This document shows, one piece after another, positions 37,336 through 44,530 of a stretch of DNA of 64,000 nt. The DNA is from Neisseria musculi (GTDB lineage: Bacteria > Pseudomonadota > Gammaproteobacteria > Burkholderiales > Neisseriaceae), in NCBI RefSeq assembly GCF_014297595.2, contig NZ_CP060414.2:1736001-1800000 (forward strand), given 5' to 3'. The notes below the pieces were generated by a model. That model was given only the letters and a program-made list of their open reading frames with translations, did not search any database and was not told where the DNA came from. The translations under genes were made by a program, and so were the position numbers. The stretch's first letter is position 1; every line of letters begins with the position of its first letter.

Positions 37336-39453
37336 CTATTCTGCCGAATGCTGCGCCTTATGCTGCAAAGCTTCCATATCAATAACCCTGTCGGCCGACT
37401 CTATCGTTTCCTTGCGGTGCGCCACCATGATTTTGGTGATATTCAGAAACTTCAAATTGTTATTAATCGCCTGCTCGTTTTCCATATCTAGATGGCTGGT
37501 TGCTTCGTCGAGAAACAGGATTTTCGGCTCGCGGTAAAGTGCCCGCGCCAGAATAATCCGCTGCTTCTGCCCGCCCGATAGGGCGTTGCCCATGTCGCCG
37601 ATCAGGGTTTCGTAACCCATCGGCATCTGCATGATGTCTTCGTGTATCATCGCCATCGCCGCGCATTGCACGATTTTCTGCTGGTCGGGCGTTTCGTCGA
37701 AAAAGCAGATGTTTTCGCTGATGGAGCCGGCAAACAATACGTCATCCTGCGTTACGGTGCCGCTCAGGCCGCGGATAAAGCGCGGTGAAAGTTGGTGGAT
37801 GTCGTGGCCGTTAACCAGCACTTTGCCGGATTCGGGCGTAAGGTTGCCGATTAAGATATTCATCAGCGTGGTTTTGCCGCAACCCGAACTGCCGATAAAC
37901 GCCAGCGATTCGCCTTGTTTGATATTCAGACTGATGTTTTTCAAAATATACGGCTCGGTTTCGGAATAGCGGAATGATACATCGTCTACCACAATATCGA
38001 TATCGCCTTCGATCTCGGGGATATAGATTTCCTTGGTTTTTTCCGTTTCGGTTTCGGTAAGCACAATGTCGGCCAAACGCTCGGCATGCAGGCTGAGCAT
38101 GCGGATTTTGATGTATTGGTCGACCAACTCGCCCACGCGGGTTTCAAATTGGTTTTTATACGCCCAGAAAGCGGTCAGCGCACCAACGGTAAAGCCGCCG
38201 TCCAAGATTTTATCTGCGCCTAGGTAAACAATCAGAATACCTTCCACTCCAAATAAAAGCTTGTTGGCGAAATCGAAGATGTTGGTCAGCTTTTGTTTGG
38301 TTAAATCGGTATTCACCGTATCGACAAACAGGGTCATCCAAGAGCTGTGCCGCTGTTCGTTTTTTTCAAACAGCTTCACCGTGTGGATGCCACGCACTGT
38401 TTCCATAAAATAAGTGTTCTGCTTGGCATCGTGCACAATGTTTTCTTCGGTGGCGTTGCGCAACGGATAGTAAGCGGCAATGCGGATAATGATGTATAAA
38501 ACCAAAGCGATTAACACCACCGCGGTCAGCAGCCAACTGTAATAAAACATCAACACCAGCGTAAATACCGCCATAATGCCGCTCAACACGCTTTTGAAGG
38601 CGGTTGAGGTTAGAGTTTCCTGAATATTATCGATGGCCCCGAAACGGGAAATCACATCGCCCAAATGGCGCTTGGTGAAATAATCGGCAGGCAATTCCAG
38701 CAATCTTTTGAATATATTAGCTTTCCACTGCACATTCAGGGTGGTGGTCAGATGCATGTTTACCCATGCCTGCAACAGGCCGGTAAGCTGTTCCAGTATT
38801 TTGAGAAGACCGAAGCCCAACGCCAGCGTTATCAGCAAGTTTCTATCGGCGGTAACGATCACATGGTCGATTACCCACTGCATCAGAAACGGGCTGGCCA
38901 AGCCGAAAATTTCCAGCGCAAATGCCAACAGCAACACCTGCGCCAGCGAGCGCTTGATACCGGTAACACCCTTCAATAAAGTGAGGATTTTGATTTTCTG
39001 TTTGTCTTCTTTGGCCTCGAAATGCGTGTTCGGCCACAACTCCAGCGCAATACCGGTAAACTTCTGCGATACCTCTTCCTGCTTGATTTTACGCATCCCC
39101 ACAGCGGGATCCATAATCATAATGCCGTCTTTAACCACCTCTTTCAGCACCACAAAATGGTTTAAGTCCCAGTGCAGGATACAGGGCGTACGCAAATTGG
39201 GCAGATCATCCAAATCCAGGCGCAGGGCGCGCGAAGTCAGGTTCAAATCATTGGCGAAACGCACGATGTCGGCCAGTGTCAGCCCTTTTTGCGACAAAGA
39301 ATATTTCTGCCGCATCGTGCGCAAATCGCTATGGTAGCCGTGATAGCCGGCAATCGCAGTCAAGCAGGCCAAGCCGCATTCGGCGATTTCGGTCTGCAAA
39401 ACAATCGGCAGTTTTTTGCTGAAACCGAAAGACAAACGTTCTACATAACTCAT
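37336..39453 (-). CDS. C39-peptidase ABC exporter (PCAT) for double-glycine peptides
   Basis: 705 residues. Residues ~1-130 are a C39 peptidase: catalytic Cys in QTEIAECGLACLTAIAG, His in HWDLNHFVVLKE and Asp in IMDPA, so it should cut leaders after GG while exporting. A six-helix membrane domain follows (~165-435), then the ATPase with GSSGCGKTT (Walker A), LSGGQKQR (signature) and ILFLDEATSHLD (Walker B). It resembles CvaB of colicin V export. The start ATG 39453 overlaps the adaptor stop codon as ATGA, so the two are translationally coupled. Cargo is presumably the peptide array upstream. Confidence 0.93.
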   Translation of the reverse strand: MSYVERLSFGFSKKLPIVLQTEIAECGLACLTAIAGYHGYHSDLRTMRQKYSLSQKGLTLADIVRFANDLNLTSRALRLDLDDLPNLRTPCILHWDLNHFVVLKEVVKDGIMIMDPAVGMRKIKQEEVSQKFTGIALELWPNTHFEAKEDKQKIKILTLLKGVTGIKRSLAQVLLLAFALEIFGLASPFLMQWVIDHVIVTADRNLLITLALGFGLLKILEQLTGLLQAWVNMHLTTTLNVQWKANIFKRLLELPADYFTKRHLGDVISRFGAIDNIQETLTSTAFKSVLSGIMAVFTLVLMFYYSWLLTAVVLIALVLYIIIRIAAYYPLRNATEENIVHDAKQNTYFMETVRGIHTVKLFEKNEQRHSSWMTLFVDTVNTDLTKQKLTNIFDFANKLLFGVEGILIVYLGADKILDGGFTVGALTAFWAYKNQFETRVGELVDQYIKIRMLSLHAERLADIVLTETETEKTKEIYIPEIEGDIDIVVDDVSFRYSETEPYILKNISLNIKQGESLAFIGSSGCGKTTLMNILIGNLTPESGKVLVNGHDIHQLSPRFIRGLSGTVTQDDVLFAGSISENICFFDETPDQQKIVQCAAMAMIHEDIMQMPMGYETLIGDMGNALSGGQKQRIILARALYREPKILFLDEATSHLDMENEQAINNNLKFLNITKIMVAHRKETIESADRVIDMEALQHKAQHSAE

Positions 39454-40745
39454 CGCGTCAATTTCCCCGTGATACTGTAAAGCGGGTCGAGCACCCATTC
39501 ATAAAGCTTTTTACGCTCGTGCAGAATATCGGCCTCGGCCACCATACCGATTTGCAGCGGCTTTTCTTGGCCGTACACCTTTACCGTTTGTTTTGCCAAT
39601 TTTACCCTCACCAAATACACCGGCTCGTTTGCCTGCGCCTGTATCACCTGGTTTTCACTGTCGGCAGACACGCCGCCCAAACTGGCCAGCTCCTGCTTGC
39701 CCAAAGCCGTTTTCGCAATCGAAATAATCTTGCCCTCTGCATGGCCGAACTTTTGGTAAGGATAAGCCTGATAGCGCAGCACCACCCTATCGTTGGGATT
39801 GATAAACCCCGCAGCCCGGCTCGGCACATACAGGTTCGCCACCAACTCGGTTTTACCCGGCACAATACTCATCAACAATTGTGAAGGGCTAACCTGCTGC
39901 CCCACTTCCACATTGGAAGTGCTCACATAACCCGACTTGCTGGCATGAATCGTCTGCTCCTGCTGCAAATCCAGATTCAACCCTTCCTGAGTGATTTCCG
40001 ATACCGTACGGTTAAGCTGGCTAAGCTCCGTTTTCTGTTTGTCCGGTAAATCCGCCAGCGTCTGCCTTTGCGTATTCAATTCGCGCAACACGCCCGCCTC
40101 TTCCCGCTTGAGCGCATCCAACTGCGATTCCTGATTCAAATGCTCGTTTTCATATTCGATCATCTGCTGCTCGGAAATAAAGCCCTTTTTCAGCAAAGGC
40201 CGGTATTTTCCGATAATCTGCGCCGCCAGCTCCACCCGCTTGGCCTGCCCTTTAATCTGGCTGCGCACATCGGCCAACTGGCTCTCCAACCTCGCCACCG
40301 CATCGGTTAACGAGCGTGCCTCACCCTGCTGCACCTTTTTCTGCCGCTCGATTTCCTGCAACAGCATATCCTTCTTCATTTCCGCCTCTTTAACCAATCT
40401 GGCGCGCACATCTCCGCCGCCGCTGTATCTCGGCATAGAAACCGTCAGCAACTCGTCTCCCTGCTTTACATAATCGCCGTCATTAACCTTTTTGGTCGTT
40501 ACCACACCCGTATCCGGCGCATACACCCGCACCATCCCCGACACAGGCAAAAGCTGCCCCTCCACCGTGGTTTTGCGCGTATAGCTGCCGAAAAAAGCGA
40601 AAATAATCAACACAAACGCCCCTGCCGCCGCGCAGCCCGTTAAAAACACAAAAGAAAACGGCCGCGACAACACCACATGCCCCGTCCACTTATTCTTCTT
40701 CGCCTCGAAAATTTCGGGGCGGAAAAAACTGTTGTTTTCAGCCAT
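39450..40745 (-). CDS. HlyD-family periplasmic adaptor of the peptide exporter
   Basis: 431 residues from ATG 40745. N-terminal cytoplasmic stretch, one membrane helix (FSFVFLTGCAAAGAFVLIIF), a barrel/lipoyl half (VEGQLLPVSGMVRVYAPDTG), a long alpha-hairpin (residues ~110-260, KDMLLQEIERQKKVQQGEAR onward), the second lipoyl half (IHASKSGYVSTSNVEVGQQV) and a C-terminal beta barrel. It resembles CvaA. It bridges the ABC exporter to a TolC channel. The open frame to 40793 begins with TTG and is not preferred. Confidence 0.92.
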   Translation of the reverse strand: MAENNSFFRPEIFEAKKNKWTGHVVLSRPFSFVFLTGCAAAGAFVLIIFAFFGSYTRKTTVEGQLLPVSGMVRVYAPDTGVVTTKKVNDGDYVKQGDELLTVSMPRYSGGGDVRARLVKEAEMKKDMLLQEIERQKKVQQGEARSLTDAVARLESQLADVRSQIKGQAKRVELAAQIIGKYRPLLKKGFISEQQMIEYENEHLNQESQLDALKREEAGVLRELNTQRQTLADLPDKQKTELSQLNRTVSEITQEGLNLDLQQEQTIHASKSGYVSTSNVEVGQQVSPSQLLMSIVPGKTELVANLYVPSRAAGFINPNDRVVLRYQAYPYQKFGHAEGKIISIAKTALGKQELASLGGVSADSENQVIQAQANEPVYLVRVKLAKQTVKVYGQEKPLQIGMVAEADILHERKKLYEWVLDPLYSITGKLTR

Positions 40746-40942
40746 TTGCAATACCCGAAAGCCTAATAATCGAAAACTTGAAAAACCAAACAAGGTTCAG
40801 ACCGAAAAAAATGGGCATTGGTTCAAATTAATTTTTAAATAAGAAAAAGCATATGAAAAACGGAAAATCAAAGCAACAAAACTATACCTTATAAAAATAT
40901 TTCACTCATCACAAACCGCCTGCCGGAGAGGCAGATACATGA

Positions 40943-40972
40943 AGGCCGTCTGAAAAGTTTTCAGACGGCCTC
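40943..40972. terminator. Inverted DUS pair between peptide array and exporter genes
   Basis: GAAGGCCGTCTGAAAA faces its complement; it would stop peptide-gene transcripts before the adaptor gene, so the exporter probably has its own promoter in 40746-40942, an AT-rich stretch with no clear boxes. Confidence 0.7.
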
Positions 40973-40978
40973 CGATAA

Positions 40979-41062
40979 CGTAGGGTGTGCGGCAAAGCCG
41001 CGTACGCGACATTACCAAGGTTCAAAACAGTGTGTACGCGCCCGAGGGCACACACCTACGCT
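40979..41062. repeat. Long inverted repeat GGGTGTGC...GCACACACC
   Basis: CGTAGGGTGTGCGGCAAAGC then CGCGTACGCG faces GTGTACGCGCCCGAGGGCAC then ACACCTACG across ~25 bases. It looks like a small mobile repeat inserted beside the array. Confidence 0.5.
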
Positions 41063-41094
41063 TGCTTACTAAACTTGCTTAATACATATATGTC

Positions 41095-41261
41095 TTAACC
41101 AAGCCAACGTGCAAGGCCATAACCAGCAGCAAAGCCAGCGCCACCACCTGCAATTATTCCTCCCACAATTGCAACAGCAGGAACAACTCCACCAGAAATA
41201 TTTTTAAATCAATATTTTACAGCTCATACGCATTTTTGAAATTTGTTACACTTGAAGTCAT
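41095..41261 (-). pseudogene. Double-glycine microcin precursor, inactivated
   Basis: Starts at ATG 41261 after a strong AAAGGAAT site: MTSSVTNFKNAYEL then a TAA stop, and later the frame shifts by one in a run of five A. Reading across both lesions gives NIDLKNISGG followed by VVPAVAIVGGIIAGGGAGFA and AGYGLARWLG to the stop at 41095. The intact ancestor would be a ~25-residue leader plus a ~30-residue glycine-rich hydrophobic peptide. Two independent lesions argue that the gene is dead, not a sequencing slip. Confidence 0.75.
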
Positions 41262-41288
41262 AATATAATTCCTTTATCAAAATTTGAG

Positions 41289-41408
41289 TTACTTTAGACT
41301 ATTCAATCCTACAACAATTCCAGCTAAGAAGCCTACAATAATTGCAACGCCTATAGCTATTGAAGCTCTATATTCATAACATTCTTTAATAAAATTAGAT
41401 TTAGGCAT
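41289..41408 (-). CDS. 39-residue single-helix membrane protein, possible immunity
   Basis: MPKSNFIKECYEYRAS followed by one hydrophobic helix (IAIGVAIIVGFLAGIVVG) and a short NSLK tail. No double glycine before the helix, so it is unlikely to be cargo. It lies between two microcin-type genes on the same strand. The ribosome site is weak. Immunity function is a guess from size, topology and place. Confidence 0.5.
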   Translation of the reverse strand: MPKSNFIKECYEYRASIAIGVAIIVGFLAGIVVGLNSLK

Positions 41409-41468
41409 AACATAGACCCAAAAAATAGAACTAATATACTAAAATTGAAATTTTAGCATTTATTCAGA

Positions 41469-41612
41469 TTATCCCTTGGTTCTATTTACATGGTTCAACC
41501 CAACGGAAATACCACCTGCAAATTCAGCAGCAGCACCCCACAAGGCCCAAATAGCAACAGGAATGACACCACCTGTTACTTTATCCAACTCAAAGTGATT
41601 CAACTCTTTCAT
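41469..41612 (-). CDS. Double-glycine peptide precursor, hydrophobic 32-residue product
   Basis: 47 residues. Leader MKELNHFELDKVTGG has the textbook pattern of class II microcin leaders (hydrophobic at -4, -7 and -12, GG at -1/-2). The mature part begins VIPVAIWALWGAAAEFAGG and ends KG; it is hydrophobic with two Trp and GG/AA small-residue steps, suited to membrane insertion. The AGTATGATT spacing gives a weak ribosome site. Confidence 0.75.
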   Translation of the reverse strand: MKELNHFELDKVTGGVIPVAIWALWGAAAEFAGGISVGLNHVNRTKG

Positions 41613-41832
41613 AATCATACTCCTAATATAAAGTTAAAGTTTAAACAAGCTCTCAATTATTTTTGAGAACTTGCCTATTTGACTCCGTAATTTAAAATTT
41701 GTTCTACTTTTATTTATTTTTTTTGCAAATTTTATTTATTTATTGTTTACTGATATGTCAAATTAAATTAGATATTTCAAATAGTTAATATATAAATTTA
41801 ATAATATGGATTTATATCCGGTTATAAAATAT
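41613..41832. other. AT-rich spacer inside the peptide array
   Basis: Strongly AT-rich DNA without a supportable gene; it probably carries the promoter for the 41469-41612 peptide gene. Confidence 0.4.
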
Positions 41833-41868
41833 ACAGGCCGTCTGAAAAGGTTTTCAGACGGCCTGTAC
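41833..41868. terminator. Inverted DUS pair inside the peptide array
   Basis: TACAGGCCGTCTGAAAA and its complement, ~17-bp stem with a 2-base loop, 20 bp after the stop of the 29-residue peptide gene on the minus strand. Confidence 0.75.
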
Positions 41869-41888
41869 AGTTAGAAACAAAGAGAAGG

Positions 41889-41978
41889 CTACCAAGGCCA
41901 GCGTATTTTGGGAACACACCCGCCTTCCCCAATTCCGCCTGCTGCCTTTACCAGATCTTTTCTACTGATTTCTCTCAT
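41889..41978 (-). CDS. Double-glycine mini-precursor, 14-residue product
   Basis: 29 residues in all: leader MREISRKDLVKAAGG and predicted product IGEGGCVPKIRWPW. AAAGGAG lies 9 bases before the ATG. The product has a single Cys and a WPW end. It is far below normal gene-calling limits, but leader, ribosome site and company make it credible. Confidence 0.7.
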   Translation of the reverse strand: MREISRKDLVKAAGGIGEGGCVPKIRWPW

Positions 41979-42046
41979 TTAAATGCTCCTTTCAATTCTT
42001 TGAAAATGCTGTTTGGGCAAATATTTTGCCAAGCCCGAAATTTCTC

Positions 42047-42154
42047 TTACCGGCTCCAAGCAAATCTTTTCCATTTCCAAAAACCCGGGGGAGGAAGGGG
42101 AAGAAAGCGGCCTCCTGATACTTGGTTCAATTCATTTTGATTCAATATTTTCAT
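42047..42154 (-). CDS. Double-glycine mini-precursor, Trp/Pro/Arg-rich 20-residue product
   Basis: 35 residues: leader MKILNQNELNQVSGG and predicted product RFLPLPPPGFWKWKRFAWSR, with net charge about +5, three Trp and a PLPPP segment. It resembles in composition the Trp-rich host-defence peptides such as indolicidin. The ribosome site GGAG lies 8 bases upstream. Confidence 0.75.
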   Translation of the reverse strand: MKILNQNELNQVSGGRFLPLPPPGFWKWKRFAWSR

Positions 42155-42291
42155 GTCGATACTCCTAAATAAAGACTGTGAAAGAAATATTAAAAATTGC
42201 TGCTCTAACAGTAACAATACACTAACAATAGCAGCGGCTATTTCAAATAGAAAAATTTATTTGCTTTAAGGATAAACTCCCTTGGCCGATG

Positions 42292-42411
42292 CTATCTTAA
42301 CCACCATGGGAAAATCAGATTTTGCTTCTGCAAACGCAAAATGTTCTCCCATGAAAAGAGATTGGTTCCGCCGGTTACATTCTTGAGCTCTCTCACATTC
42401 AACTCTTTAAT
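42292..42411 (-). CDS. Double-glycine precursor with ATT start codon
   Basis: Reads IKELNVRELKNVTGG and then a 24-residue product beginning TNLFSWENILRLQ and ending FPWWLR, with stop TAG at 42292. The leader is a near copy of the MKELN leaders of its neighbours, but its first codon is ATT. AAGAGG lies 6 bases upstream of that ATT, where the start should be. A GTG at residue 6 would give a 10-residue leader. It may use ATT poorly or be silenced by a start-codon mutation. Confidence 0.55.
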   Translation of the reverse strand: MKELNVRELKNVTGGTNLFSWENILRLQKQNLIFPWWLR

Positions 42412-42443
42412 AAATAGCCTCTTTTCTAAAATAAATTAAATTA

Positions 42444-42635
42444 TCAATACCGCGAATGCTTAAACGCCAAAGTAGTGATATTGCTGCCTCCGGTGGGTGT
42501 GGAAAGCTTTACTTTACCGCTCAGCAAATCCTGCCTGTTCGGACTGTCTACTACATTGCCGTCGGCGATGCTGCGGAAAAACACCACTCCGCCGCCCGAT
42601 ATGTAACATTCTTCGGATTTTTTCAATTCCTTCAT
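42444..42635 (-). CDS. Double-glycine precursor, 48-residue product
   Basis: 63 residues from ATG 42635, behind AAGGAG. Leader MKELKKSEECYISGG, then a mature part GVVFFRSIADGNVVDS...KHSRY that is polar, Ser/Thr/Gly-rich and without Cys. The frame extends upstream to 42821 over the neighbouring gene, but the internal ATG has the ribosome site. The product resembles none of the others in the array. Confidence 0.75.
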   Translation of the reverse strand: MKELKKSEECYISGGGVVFFRSIADGNVVDSPNRQDLLSGKVKLSTPTGGSNITTLAFKHSRY

Positions 42636-42721
42636 TATCAAACTCCTTTCCATCTGCTTGAATATGAAGCCGCCTACATCTAAATAACATAGTTTCAAAC
42701 AGTCTCTAAATTTATCAATAC

Positions 42722-42904
42722 CTACATCAATTCCGGCCTGGGAATCGGTCTTGGCAAAGGAATTTCCCGCCCCGGGGGAATACGCGGGTTTCTGATAATA
42801 ATCGGCAGTTTGTCCAGCCAATCTAATAATGATGGCGGATAGGATAGGGAAACCAATCCGCCTGCAACTTGGCTGATTTCATCATTTCGAATAAGCTCTT
42901 TCAT
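42722..42904 (-). CDS. Double-glycine precursor, proline/arginine-rich product
   Basis: 60 residues from the second of two adjacent ATGs (42904; the first is 42907), with AAGGAG 6 bases upstream. Leader MKELIRNDEISQVAGG. The 44-residue product starts LVSLSYPPSLLDWLDKLP and ends with a Pro/Arg pattern, RIPPGREIPLPRPIPRPELM, that recalls insect proline-rich antimicrobial peptides. No Cys. Confidence 0.75.
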   Translation of the reverse strand: MKELIRNDEISQVAGGLVSLSYPPSLLDWLDKLPIIIRNPRIPPGREIPLPRPIPRPELM

Positions 42905-42996
42905 CATAATCTCCTTCTAGTTAGTTAAATATCCAAACCGGATTTGCCAATTTAATTGTTTCATCACAAACACTCTCCAAAAAACGGCCTTGTTTG

Positions 42997-43239
42997 TTAT
43001 GGTGCAGGTTTTGAATACCGCCCGTGAAGTTTGGCTGAAAACAAAGTAAACACAGCAGAAACAGCAATCGTTGCAAACAACGAGCAAAACGGAACGGCAA
43101 AACGCCCCATAGCTGCAACAGAGTCAATTTCAAAATAAGCGGTAAAATGTCGGCATAATAAAAACCATACCGATAAAAATAAAAAAGATCGCCATAGATA
43201 TTTTGTGCAAACGAATTGGCGGGAGCCGGCATTTTCCAT
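42997..43239 (-). CDS. 80-residue small membrane protein, possible immunity
   Basis: Two hydrophobic segments (WRSFLFLSVWFLLCRHF and FAVPFCSLFATIAVSAVFTL) with a basic C-terminus. It follows the glycine-rich microcin gene on the same strand with a hairpin between. Size and topology resemble small microcin immunity proteins. No ribosome site is evident, so confidence is limited. A shorter overlapping frame (MAIFFIFIGMVFIMP...) raises the chance that a frameshift has occurred. Confidence 0.45.
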   Translation of the reverse strand: MENAGSRQFVCTKYLWRSFLFLSVWFLLCRHFTAYFEIDSVAAMGRFAVPFCSLFATIAVSAVFTLFSAKLHGRYSKPAP

Positions 43240-43277
43240 AAAAATTCATGGGATAAACTCTTGTTACCAAGCCGGCA

Positions 43278-43307
43278 ATCAGCTTCCGTTCTACAACGGA
43301 AGCTGAT
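43278..43307. terminator. Hairpin between microcin gene and possible immunity gene
   Basis: ATCAGCTTCCGTT and AACGGAAGCTGAT form a perfect 13-bp stem with a CTAC loop, 11 bp past the microcin stop codon. The T run lies on the plus-strand side, so on the minus strand it may serve for processing or attenuation. Confidence 0.55.
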
Positions 43308-43318
43308 CTCTTTTTGGC

Positions 43319-43585
43319 TTACCAGTCGTTCCAACCAGCAACAAAACCTCCGATGGCACCTAGGGCTCCGAAGCCTATACCACCTACTGTTGCACCTACG
43401 CCTGCGCCTGCGGGTCCGCCGGTAAAAAAGCCTATTGCTCCTCCGCCGGCTGCGCCAACAGCAGCTCCCGCACCAGCACCGTTAGCCGCACTACCGATTG
43501 CATCTGTCCATCTGCCGCCACCTGAAACAATATCAAGCTCAGACAAAGATAATTCATGCATATTGTTTAAAGTTAATGTTGGCAT
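43319..43585 (-). CDS. Glycine-rich class II microcin precursor (colicin V-like)
   Basis: 88 residues. AGGAGG lies 6 bases before ATG 43585. The leader is 23 residues and contains a complete shorter leader, MHELSLSELDIVSGG, inside it. The ~65-residue product starts GRWTDAIGSAANGAGAGAA and continues with GxxxG repeats (FFTGGPAGAGVGATVGGIGF) to a GWNDW end. This is the composition of colicin V and other membrane-targeting microcins. Best candidate for the main toxin of the locus. Confidence 0.85.
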   Translation of the reverse strand: MPTLTLNNMHELSLSELDIVSGGGRWTDAIGSAANGAGAGAAVGAAGGGAIGFFTGGPAGAGVGATVGGIGFGALGAIGGFVAGWNDW

Positions 43586-43621
43586 TTCAAACCTCCTATA
43601 ATTGACTACAATTTAAATTGA

Positions 43622-43819
43622 CTACAATTTAAGATAATGACAGATAGCCCAATATGAAAAGAAACTAAATCCTAAGAATGTCAGAAACGATACTGAAAAA
43701 ACTACCGTGCTTTTCCATGCAAACCCATCGGTAAAAGACTCATAAAGCCAGGCTAACGGTGTTGCTACGGTAAAGGCAATAAAAAGATACATACATACCA
43801 AGAGAATGGTTTTAGTCAT
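43622..43819 (-). CDS. 65-residue two-helix membrane protein, possible immunity
   Basis: MTKTILLVCMYLFIAFTVAT and VVFSVSFLTFLGFSFFSYWA are two membrane helices joined by a polar loop (YESFTDGFAWKS). GGGAACG lies upstream of ATG 43819. It sits between the 43936-44109 peptide gene and the glycine-rich microcin gene, so it could protect against either. No family recognised. Confidence 0.6.
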   Translation of the reverse strand: MTKTILLVCMYLFIAFTVATPLAWLYESFTDGFAWKSTVVFSVSFLTFLGFSFFSYWAICHYLKL

Positions 43820-43935
43820 AATCGTTCCCATCCATAAGCAAGTCAACGCAGAATGTAAGACACAGCCGTACACGCGGTATCAGGATTCAGATATTGTGGC
43901 GTACCCTATAATCACACATCCTATCGTTTATCAAA

Positions 43936-44109
43936 TCAATTATTACGTACAGCATCACGGGCGTTTTTCCAAGCATCGCTCAGATTGTTACCAGCTTCTG
44001 AAAAACCGTTGCCGATTTCTCCCCAAAAGTCTTTCCAGTCTTTGCGGAAATCATCAAAGTTGTAACCGCCGGCTACTTGTTCCATTTCATGTTGGTTCAG
44101 CTTTTTCAT
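43936..44109 (-). CDS. Double-glycine precursor, 42-residue amphipathic product
   Basis: 57 residues: leader MKKLNQHEMEQVAGG, product YNFDDFRKDWKDFWGEIGNG and FSEAGNNLSDAWKNARDAVR plus NN. GGAGATGATT gives a ribosome site. The product has aromatic and acidic residues at helical spacing and could form an amphipathic helix. It is the first gene of the array on this strand. Confidence 0.75.
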   Translation of the reverse strand: MKKLNQHEMEQVAGGYNFDDFRKDWKDFWGEIGNGFSEAGNNLSDAWKNARDAVRNN

Positions 44110-44530
44110 AATCATCTCCTTAAAAATAAAGTATTAAAAATCAAAAAACAGGCAACCCGTTAATCAGATGCCTTGGTTTGTATGATGATTTTTGTTTGAC
44201 TTTGTTCGTTAGATTTTTTTAGTTTCTGCAAAAAGAAAATCAATTAATTTACATGTCGAAGAAATAATAAAAATACAACAGAATATATAATCAACAATGA
44301 TTTATAGTTTAAATCACAGCATGACGGGCGATACGACATGCGGGCAATCCCATGTAAATGTAAAACCGAAAACTTGTAAATTATTTTCTAAAAAATATAT
44401 TTTTTATTAAATTTGAACTGAGTTACATATTCAATCCTTCGTATTACATTTAGATTACCCGAAAAAATTGAACTATTTCGAGAGAAAATGCTCTAAAATA
44501 TTTGCTCGTATTCCATAATCATTAATTCCT
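44110..44530. promoter_or_regulatory. Divergent promoter region of peptide array and tolC-like gene
   Basis: 421 very AT-rich bases between divergent start codons. A 37-codon frame beginning ATGATTTATAGT is present but has no ribosome site or leader. Many TATAAT-like words occur, so no single promoter can be called. Confidence 0.45.

Noticed and set aside
42921..43334. 137-codon minus-strand frame overlapping the 80-residue membrane protein
   Set aside because: It runs through the hairpin after the microcin gene and has no start signal. The 80-residue frame has the better topology.
44297..44410. 37-codon plus-strand frame in the divergent promoter region of the peptide array
   Set aside because: No ribosome site, no double-glycine leader and no signal peptide. 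Chance frame in AT-rich DNA.
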